64,000 bases of DNA from Microdochium bolleyi (lineage: Eukaryota > Ascomycota > Sordariomycetes > Xylariales > Microdochiaceae): the NCBI GenBank assembly GCA_001566295.1, contig KQ964248.1, forward strand, positions 3,100,001 to 3,164,000. Reading direction: 5' to 3'. Under the pieces are notes generated by a model that saw only the letters and a program-made list of their open reading frames with translations, ran no database searches and was not told where the DNA came from. The position numbers and the translations under genes were made by a program. Shown in pieces: positions 55,905 to 64,000 of this stretch (the first letter of the stretch is position 1; each line of letters begins with the position of its first letter).

Positions 55905-58900
55905 TCAGTCCCGCCGCATGTCGTTGTCCACCAGGAACTGCTTGGCCTGCGCATCGCCGCCCTGCGCTGCCGTCTCCATCCAGTGGAACGCGACGCACAT
56001 CAGGCTCGGGTCGGGACGCACGTCGCCAATGCTGCCCGTGTCCTGCCCGCTGCCACTGCCGCCGAGCCCGGATGAGGACGATGACGGTGGGTTGCTGCTG
56101 TTGCTCCCGACGCTGCCGCCGCCACCGCCACCTCCGCCACTGCCGGCGGCCGAAAACGTAGACCTGACGCGCTCGCTCACGTGTCGCGCAGCGCTTCCGC
56201 CGCCGGAGCGGCTCCCGCTGCTCCCACCGCCAAAGTTGTCCATAACGGCCTGCTTGAAGACGTCGCGCGGCTTGGCGAGCGGCAGGGTCGCCCTGTCCAC
56301 GACCAGCTCATGCCGCGAGAAGATCAGCAGTGCCAGCTCACGCTGCGCCATGGGGTCGCCCTCCTTCGCCGTGATATTGTACATGCGCGCAGCGTCGCGA
56401 GGTGTCAAGGGCGCGTGCTTGCTGCCGCCGGGGCTCTTGTCGTCCTTGTTCTCGGGCGCCGCAGCAGTGCTCGAGGCAGCAGGCTTCCGCGATTGTTGTT
56501 GATCCAGGTCGATGATCTCGTACGCCAGGTTGACCATGTTTCTGCAAACGTCCTGCTTGAGCGTCAGAGCGGCCAGACCGGTATCCCAGAAGGCCCTGCC
56601 TTTCTCGGTCTTGTCGAGCACCGAGGGCGAGACAAATGACGAAATGAACTGCAGGTCGCGGAACAAGGTCTTGGGCCGTACTTTGCTGTCCTTGAACAGC
56701 GATAACAGCATGTTGGCGACGGCATCCGAGTTAGGCTGCGCCACGGACATGATGGATTTCATGTCTGAAGCTCCGGGGAAGCGGGAGCTCCACGGGTGCG
56801 CCGTGATAGGCTGACTCGCATGTGACCGGCGCTCCTTGACACTGTCAATGGTCTGCTCCATGACCCTCTGGCTGGACGCGTGCTCGGCGTGACTATCCTT
56901 TGACGCGAGCTGTCGCTGGCGAGCCCATTTGTTCCTGCGTCCGCTTGTGAGAAGCGAGGCCTCGACAAGGTTCTTCAGCTCAAACAGCGCGTTGAGCTTC
57001 ACGTGCGGGTTGGGGTGAACGCAGAACATGCGGAAGAGGCGCTGGTACGCCTTCTTGTATGGGAAGTCGGAGGTGCTGTCCCTCGCTGCGGCACTGCGAG
57101 GCTTTGCAGTGGCCGCCGGACTCATCTCTGCTTGCGCAGGATCATTCCCTCGGCTAGCGACACCATCCACCCGCTCGGATGATGTCGAGTCAGCTGCGCT
57201 CTCGCCGGCACCACGTAGGTCGCCAAAACTCTTCTTTTTCTCAATCACTCTTGGCTTGGGTGCAGACCGGCTACTGCGGTCTGTCTTGGTTGCGTTCCTC
57301 TGCGGCTTGGTCTCTGGCGCCTCTTCGCGGTCGATGCACTTCTGTCCCAAGTCATTAAACCACGCGTCTGTTTCCGAGCCGCGTGAAAACACAAGGTTGC
57401 CGAGATCCGAGAGGAGCAAGCTAGTGAGAGTCTGGCGCAGTTCTGTAAGGAACTGCTGCTTCTCATCTGATATGCGTTGCTGGTGCACAGTCTCGTTAGA
57501 GGAAGCAGAAGTGCCAGGCCGGGCATTTCCATGCGATGCTCCCGACGAGAATGGGTGCGAGAAAGGACTCGACAAGTTCGTGATACTTGTCGTGGGCGAA
57601 TGGGCTCGGGACGTGGTCGACATTGCAGACGCCGCCGATGGCATCGTGGACTGGAAAGGCGACCAGTAAGTTGTCGTGGGATCGATAGAATGCACAGGAG
57701 AGGCCACGCCAAAGTATTCATGCGCGTCGAGTATGTCGGACATTGCGGCGCTGTTCCTCTGATAGCCGAACCGGCTTGAGTCGACCGAGACTTGGCTTAA
57801 GTTGAAGGAGGTGACACTCCTCAGGTCCCGTGCTACCGAGCCAGGTCTCGTGGACGACGATGTGTACCGTCGTCCATGGCCGCTGACAACACTAACGACG
57901 TCGTCGTCGATGTAGTAACTCTCCCTCTCGCGAGTGGTTCGAGTCGGTCCGCCGAAGACGGCGCGATCACGCGCGAACAGCTCGCTTGACCAGAGGACAG
58001 GGCTGTCCATAACTTGCTCCGCAACCAGTTTGCTGATGCAGGTATCAACCTCGCAACAGAATCGGTGGATACGTTCTTCACCACGGCAGAAGTTTTCGAT
58101 TCCGAATTGTTCAAGCCAGCGCGAAGTCTTGTCGGCCTGGTCGTCCCGCAGCTTGTTTGGCCCGCCTTGCTCCTCAGCTGCTGCCAGGAGATCCAAGGTC
58201 TGAGACTCGTTCTGATAAAGGAAGTTTGCCGACAGCCCACGAGACATCTGTGCCCTGTTCCGTTTGTAGGAGTCCCACTTGCTTGGAACACCCATGATCT
58301 TAAGAGCTGTGCAGTGACATCTAATGTCTTCGTATGGCTGCGAGTTGTGGACGTCCGTCTTGTACCACATCTTGTCCCGGAGACCTCTAAGTCTTTTCAC
58401 CATGGTATCGAGCAGACCCTCGTGACGTTCTTGGCTTTGTTTGAGCCAGATGAGCCAGGCATCATACTCCTCAGTTGCGGAAGCAGAGCGGCGGATCGAG
58501 TCGCGTGGACCTCTGGCGAAAATGTTTAGAAGTGCGGCGAACCCGTTCTTGCGCAGCGACGATGAGCCCAAAGCATTCAGCTGCTGCAATGTCCTCCAGT
58601 AAAGATGAGCTCCGACGAAATCGGATTGCACTCGCGACTGCGAAGAAGCCGCGATCAGCATCTTGACCAAAGCCGGTTGCAAGGCTGCCTCGTCATCGTC
58701 ATCTTCGGCATTCGGCGAGGGCGATTTGATACTCGAAAGAGTGTCCTGACTGCCGCGTGGCCTCCATGGGTTTCGGCTGCCCATGGAAGACTCTGGGATC
58801 ATGACTCTGGTTTTGGACTTGTACCTCTTCAACCCGGAAGCGCGGTTGCTCAAAGTCGTCTTCGAGCCATCATCGGCAAGGTTCCTGGGAATTTCAAAGT

Positions 58901-61488
58901 CCTCGACGAGCTTGAGGATGGAGTCTCGCAAAAGATGATAGTCGTTGTCGAGCTCCGGTCGGCTTTCCAGCTCGTCGTCCTCTGTCTCGCTGGTGGTGGA
59001 AGAGTTTTCCTCGTCTAGATCCTCATCTGGATCATACGTCATCTGCAGAGAAAGATTGCTTCCGTTCGCCGAAATAAACAAGACTGCCCATCGTTCAGCA
59101 CATGGATGGCAGGAACCAGCCACGACTTCTGTTCCGAGAGTCTGGACCATCTCGTGCATGGCAAGGCGAAGCCGGTAGCCGTCGTCCTCATAATTGGCCG
59201 ACGGTCTTTGGGAGCTGAGGTCAGGGAAAGGAGGTGAGTAGCGCTGCGGGCTGCCGGCGTTGTGCTGATCAAACTCCCGCGACGTCGCTGCATCACTAAG
59301 TACCGAGGAGGCACTGAAACTTGCAACCGACGCCGTGTCAAAGTTGATGCTCCGTGTCGTGCCAATGGACACCGGCTGGGAGATGGCTGAGAAGCCTGAC
59401 AGGGACGGCGCGCCAGATCTGATGCTGCTCATGTGCGAAGACTGTGGCCGCCTCTCCGGGAACAACGCGTTGACCAGAGTGAGAAGGTCGGCAGGGCTGA
59501 CAACAAGGTAGGGGTGCACCTCGGCGGTCTCTCGTAGAGACGTGATCGACCGAGCGGGGAGCAGTCGTGCAGTCTTGGTTGTCCTGGATGGCCGGAACCG
59601 GCCAAGAATGCTTTGGATGTGTCCTTGGATCTTGGGAGGCACGGGGTCCGGTTTCGCCTTGTAGGACATGAGCATGTCGAGGACAGGCTTTTGAGCACGA
59701 TGTGCTACCTGCTTGAGAACCTTTTGCCTACCGTATTCGGTGATGTGGTACTCAGCCATCATCCCGTAGCTCTCCGGGTGTATGACCACAGAGAACAGCC
59801 AGTTGGTGAACAGCCATTGATAGACGAGCCATCGGCGGACCTCGTCGACGAGCTTGTTGTCCACGCGACGCAGGATCGCATTGCCGAGCTCAATCACTCC
59901 TTCAGGAATTCCAGTCGCGTCTTCGTCATCAAGGATCTCAAACAGTCCAGCCACGGCATTCTCGTAGAAGTCCTCCATGGCGGCATTGTCCTTAGTCGTC
60001 CAGGTTGAGAGGTTGAACCTCGTACCATTTGGGTCCTCGGCACGATCAAGAAGGAATGCGCCGTCCTCCAGAATCTTCATGAGATACAGCTCCATGTTTG
60101 AGCGGCCTGCCCAGTCGCGCATAGTCGACCAGACATTGAGGACCGAGGTCAGAATAGAGTGGTGAACCTTGTTCTGGATCAGCCTCGCACAGGCGGTAGC
60201 CCAGACATCCGTTCTTCTCCGGTCCTCGGCGCTGTCCGGTCCAGCAGAGTTGGCAAAGCACGTGTAGATCAAAGCAGAAAGCGGATCGTGCCGCTGGAAA
60301 GACAGGAGCCTCTCTACAGCGTTGAGTTGGTTGCTCGAACCGCGACCGGTCGTCCCAGCAGCTCCGCGCGTGCCAGGCCGATTAAAAGCAGGCATGACAG
60401 GCTCGATCGGTTCCAAACCTTTGTGGAACACGGTGAGCGATTGTATCTCTGAGGCAGTAAGAGAGCTCAGGCGGGATGCCAGGTAGTCAGGATTAGTACG
60501 CAGCTGCGTCAAAAAGTTCAGGAAGGCTTCCCTGGCCGAGGCGGAAATGTCACTTAGGAACGGCACCACAGATTGCCCGGCAGACATGGTGCCAAATGTT
60601 CCAACGGGGGTGTCCGGATTCGAGGACGCGCCGGGCGACCTCAGAGAGTCCATCTCCGGCTCTAGAATGGCAAAACTCCTGGTCTCGTCACAGCTTGACC
60701 GCACGTCGTGGATCGCGTTGAACAGGCTGGAAAAGCCCTTCTTGTCCTCATTCCGGAAGCATTCGGCCAGGTTCCGGAGGGTGATCTCGCCGCATTTCGT
60801 GAGTCGGGCTGAGAGGGCGGAGGAGATGAGGTTGCGCTGGAGGCGCACTCGTGTACTTGCGCGCTTGCGCTCTTGGTACTTGGCTAGCCGGACCAAGTGC
60901 GCCAGCTCCTCGAGGCTTGTCCCATCTTGTTCCAGGTTGATGTTTGTGTTTGTGTATAGAGACCGGTCTCCCAGTAGAGGCTGGGGCACCATGGCAGGGC
61001 TGGCGCTGGTGGCAGCAGGTGGTAGCTCCCTCGCAGGCTGCTCGAGCCTGGGCTTCCTGGCATCCTGGTAGGCGCTAGGCAAAACCGTCTGATCTATGAT
61101 GGGCTTCTGCACGATGATGGGGCTCGCTGTCTTGGTGGGCGACTGGCGGCCATGCTGCGAGGGCCCGTCGTTTGCCTTGCGCATGGGCAGAGACACATGG
61201 TTTTCGAAGAGGGCGGTGGACTTTGTAGGGCTTCTGGAACGGTACCGGCGTGCGCGTGGGGACTCGTCGAGAGGTCCAGGGGATCGTGATCGGACTGGGG
61301 ATCTCGAGGTCGGGCGGGTGTCAGGCGGCGATTCCGCTGTGGAGGAGGTCTGGTCAGTCGACTGCTGAGGGCCAAGGGGGGGGTGGAAGCCGGCATAGAG
61401 GGCCTTGGGTCATGGCTAGGATGGAGTACTCACGAGGGGACTTCTGCACGCAGACGGGCGAGGAGAGCGAGCGTTGCATGGATATCAT
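55905..61488 (-). CDS. Giant conserved protein of unknown function, Sel1-like C-terminus
   Basis: Exon 1 is 61488-61434 (MISMQRSLSSP...), the intron is 61433-61337 (donor GTGAGT, acceptor CCACAG), and exon 2 is 61336-55905. The total is 1,828 residues. The ATG visible at 61196 is internal: the frame extends upstream through SRSPVRSRSPGPLDESPRARR and YRSRSPTKSTALFENH. The N-terminus is Ser/Arg-rich. A large helical middle follows (LAECFRNEDKKGFSSLFNAIHDV; LVYQWLFTNWLFSVVIHPESYGMMAEY; VHPYLVVSPADLLTLVNALFPERR). The acidic and Ser-rich parts look disordered. Near the C-terminus AARMYNITAKEGDPMAQRELALLIF and CVAFHWMETAAQGGDAQAKQFLVDND look like Sel1/TPR-like repeats. It may be a scaffold or signalling protein; a Nif1-like relation is possible but not shown. 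Function unassigned. Confidence 0.85.
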
Positions 61489-63087
61489 GATTGCGGGATC
61501 ACAGGGCCAACCTAGGCCAGTCAACGATCAAGCAAGTTGGCGACGGAAGTGGCGTGGGGTGCGGGCTGCTTGCTGCCTGGAGCTTCCTAGAAGTCGCGGA
61601 GGGAGTCGACGGACGGCTAGGTGCAGAGTAACAGTCGTGGACAGCGGCGGGCTACCACTCAGGCTGGGTTGGCAGTCATTGCAGGTTGGCGGCGGCCATG
61701 GATTCGGCGTCGGGATTTGTGCGGTGGTGGTTGCGATGGCCCGGGCAGGGCAGGACGGTTGTCGAGGGGCAAGAGCAAGGGCAAGTTGCTGGCAAGTGCC
61801 TGGCCAGGGCTTGCGCGACGGAAGGCAAGTGACGAGCAGGATAGACGGTCGGCGGGCGTGTCGAGCAGACGGCACGAGAGGCTCGACGTTTGTGGTGGGG
61901 TGTTGTTGTTGACTGGTGGGGGAGACGCGAGCAACAGGGACGAGGTCGCGCGACAGCTCTGGGAGGTTGGTGCAACGGCGCTGGGCGAGGGCTAAAGCAG
62001 AAGGGGGAAAGCAACAACAGAAGAGCGCAGGAGGGAAGACGGAGCGGGAAAGCAAAGGAAGGGCAGAGTCTGGAATCGACGGTTGCACGAGCGAGGCACG
62101 AGAGGATCAAGAGACGCAGTCGGTGGTGATTGCTTTGTGCACGCCCTGGCAGAGGACAAGACAGGGCGGGCAGGGGCCCCTGCTGGCAACGCTCGCAGCT
62201 TGCACAACGACCGCAACAGCAACACTCTTCTTCAGCGAGGACCTGGGACAGGCCAGCCCCCCTTTTGGTGACTGGCGATTGGTCTGTCGGGATGCACAAC
62301 CACGTTGTCGACCCGGCCCGGGGCAGGCGACAAGACCTCAACACGGGTGCGCTGGCGCATCTCTGACGGCGGTGGGCCCTCGACATGCCAACACAGCGCT
62401 AAGAGGCGCGCCCTGGCCTTGCCGTCTGCCAACGCATCAGACACCAGCCCCCGGGCCTTTGGGAGAGGGGAGCGAGGGGAGCGAGGGGAGCGCCAGACAC
62501 TGGACACAAGGGACAGACAGGCCGGCGGTCACATGGAGGGCCCCCGCCGCACAGACGGGCGGCTCTGAGCACCTTGGTGCTCACCCCGGGACATTGCTGC
62601 AGCCGCCCGCCCAATCGCCGGCTCCGCGCTGCGCTGGCAGTGCATGACCCTCTGGCCCAGGGTCCCCCCTCCAGCGAATCACCGCCCTCCACCGCGCATC
62701 CTCCCGCTCCCTCCTCCCGCAGCGGTCAGTCGGCCCCAGCCTTCCCAGGCCTGCGAGGCCCCTGGCTGCGCTCCCACCGACAAGACAGCTGCGTGGCAGG
62801 GTGGAGGCCCGGTGCCGGCCGGGGCCCGCCGGGCGACAGTGCGTGTCCCGCACGGCGCCGGGTGGGGTCTCAGCCCGGCACTGAGCACCGGCTCAGCCCC
62901 CGGGAACCCCAGATGACGGACGGCCAGCTGGCGGTTTCTGGCATGCGGAACTGCATGTGCCCAAGTGGGCTTGGATGCTTTTTCTAAGTGCGAGCCGGTG
63001 CCAGAGACTGACAAGACTACGCATACCTGCAGGTGGGTACGACATCGGAAGGCAAGTGCGTGCCTTTCGGCAGGCAGGCACGCAGGC
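61489..63087. other. GC-rich spacer upstream of the giant gene
   Basis: About 1.6 kb of GC-rich sequence with many overlapping frames on both strands, none with a consistent coding pattern. It contains the promoter and leader of the giant gene and the 3' flank of the partial gene to the right. Confidence 0.4.
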
Positions 63088-64000
63088 TCAGCTTGGCCCA
63101 AACCCAAAATCCGCAGTGGCCAGCCGGCTCGTCTTGTACTGGAACCTGCCTGCGCTGTCTGCAGTCACCGATCTGAACGTGACGTCGAGCAACCCGTGGC
63201 CGCCCGCCCATGCCGCACGCACCCATTGCCACTGCGACTCGCGCGGGATCTCCCCCGTCGCGGCGTCCCTCGACTTCTCCTCAAGCGCCGCCAGCGCACA
63301 CGACCCCATGATGCTGCCCTTCTCGTCCCACAGCGCCCTCGCCTTCGACGCCCACCGGCACACCGTCAGCGCCCGCGCCCGCACCGCCATGTCCCGGCAC
63401 TCGCGGCACACCAGCGTCAGCGCGGTCGGCCCGCACTCGCCCAGCCCGACCTCGCCCAGCACGCTCTTGACACCCACCCGCCTCTCGACCTCGTCCATGA
63501 TCCTGTGTGCCGTCGGCACGCTCCGCGCAGCCGCGCCCTCGCGTGGCGGAACCCCGACCTGGATCATGAACCGCAAAGTCTCGCACCCAAACACCATCTC
63601 CGTCAGCAGCATTCTGCCCATTGCATCCGCCTCGGCAGCCGCTCGGGTTGACAGTGTCGCTTTCCACGCCTGCACCCAGTTCTCCAGGCTGTGCTGCTCA
63701 TCGCGCAGCCGGTCCAGCACCGGCCCTTCCACGCCTGCAACAGCCGCCATGATCGCCTCACCCACTCCCTCAGCTCGGAGACACACGAACCAGAGCGTGA
63801 CCAGGGTCACCACCTTCATGAACATGCCGCAGGTGACCTCATAGTCGTCGTCTGCCAGGGTCGCGGGAGCGGCTGGCAGTGAGGTCAAGTCGACCACGTT
63901 CCTCCCTCGCCCGACGTGCATGGCGTAGTAGCGTGCGACCGCAGCAGCAGATGTGAACGGGGCAGGCCACTGGATCCAGCTGAGGATGATCCATCGCACA
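63088..64000 (-). CDS. C-terminal part of a fungal regulator-like protein (partial)
   Basis: An open frame from the window edge to a stop at 63088, about 303 residues; the start lies outside the window. Stretches such as GPTALTLVCRECRDMAVRARAL and RWASKARALWDEKGSIMGSCAL, followed by ALEEKSRDAATGEIPRESQWQW, follow the pattern I associate with C-termini of fungal Zn2Cys6-type regulators. No zinc cluster is visible because the N-terminus is missing. The call is therefore an inference from the C-terminal pattern alone. A membrane-like hydrophobic stretch (FMKVVTLVTLWFVCL) lies near the visible start. Confidence 0.4.
   Translation of the reverse strand, partial: VRWIILSWIQWPAPFTSAAAVARYYAMHVGRGRNVVDLTSLPAAPATLADDDYEVTCGMFMKVVTLVTLWFVCLRAEGVGEAIMAAVAGVEGPVLDRLRDEQHSLENWVQAWKATLSTRAAAEADAMGRMLLTEMVFGCETLRFMIQVGVPPREGAAARSVPTAHRIMDEVERRVGVKSVLGEVGLGECGPTALTLVCRECRDMAVRARALTVCRWASKARALWDEKGSIMGSCALAALEEKSRDAATGEIPRESQWQWVRAAWAGGHGLLDVTFRSVTADSAGRFQYKTSRLATADFGFGPS

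Noticed and set aside
1..64000. tRNA, rRNA, CRISPR arrays, transposase genes
   Set aside because: I read for conserved tRNA arm and loop sequences, rRNA blocks, direct repeat-spacer arrays and transposase motifs, and found none I could support. A covariance-model search would be the decisive test.

Overview
This window looks like nuclear DNA of a filamentous ascomycete, probably a Sordariomycete. Genes are separated by GC-rich spacers and carry short introns (about 50-110 nt) with GT/AG ends. The recognisable proteins are fungal: Opi1, Urc4/DUF1688, Mim1, a C2H2 plus fungal-trans regulator, a Shp1/p47 protein and a fungal ceramide glucosyltransferase. No rRNA, tRNA, CRISPR array, transposase or prokaryotic operon was seen. 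Coordinates of spliced genes were derived by hand from splice signals and reading-frame continuity.

Left third (1-16.4 kb) is an accessory-type region. Six paralogous minus-strand genes (C1-C6) of a family I cannot name lie in tandem. Each has a short first exon with an F-box/2EXR-like motif (LPWDLRHxIW), one intron at the same position and phase, and a long second exon with the motifs DIWIDHST, VHLPFLHP, RFVRQRQFV and AERxLFRQGVDV. Five copies share a related sequence upstream of the start codon. C1 and C4 also share about 0.5 kb of upstream sequence, so promoters were duplicated with genes. Between C4 and C5 sit a secreted HExxH metalloprotease-like gene (minus) and a cysteine-rich, probably extracellular protein (plus).

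Middle and right (16.6-64 kb) hold conserved housekeeping genes. In order: Gtr1/RagA GTPase (-), Opi1 (-), a 5.2-kb gene-free divergent spacer, AP-1 mu (+), a C2H2 transcription factor (+), an MFS transporter (-), tRNA endonuclease Sen2 (-), Oxa1 insertase (+), Urc4/DUF1688 (-), a 4-kb gene-poor block with two fold-back structures, an ADP-ribosylglycohydrolase with a KDDA repeat insertion (-), Shp1/p47 UBX protein (-), Mim1 (+), ceramide glucosyltransferase (+), a giant 1,828-residue protein of unknown function (-), and the 3' end of a regulator-like gene (-). Sen2/Oxa1 and Shp1/Mim1 are divergent pairs. The housekeeping genes do not form a pathway cluster. The left array is the part of the window most likely to be new biology.
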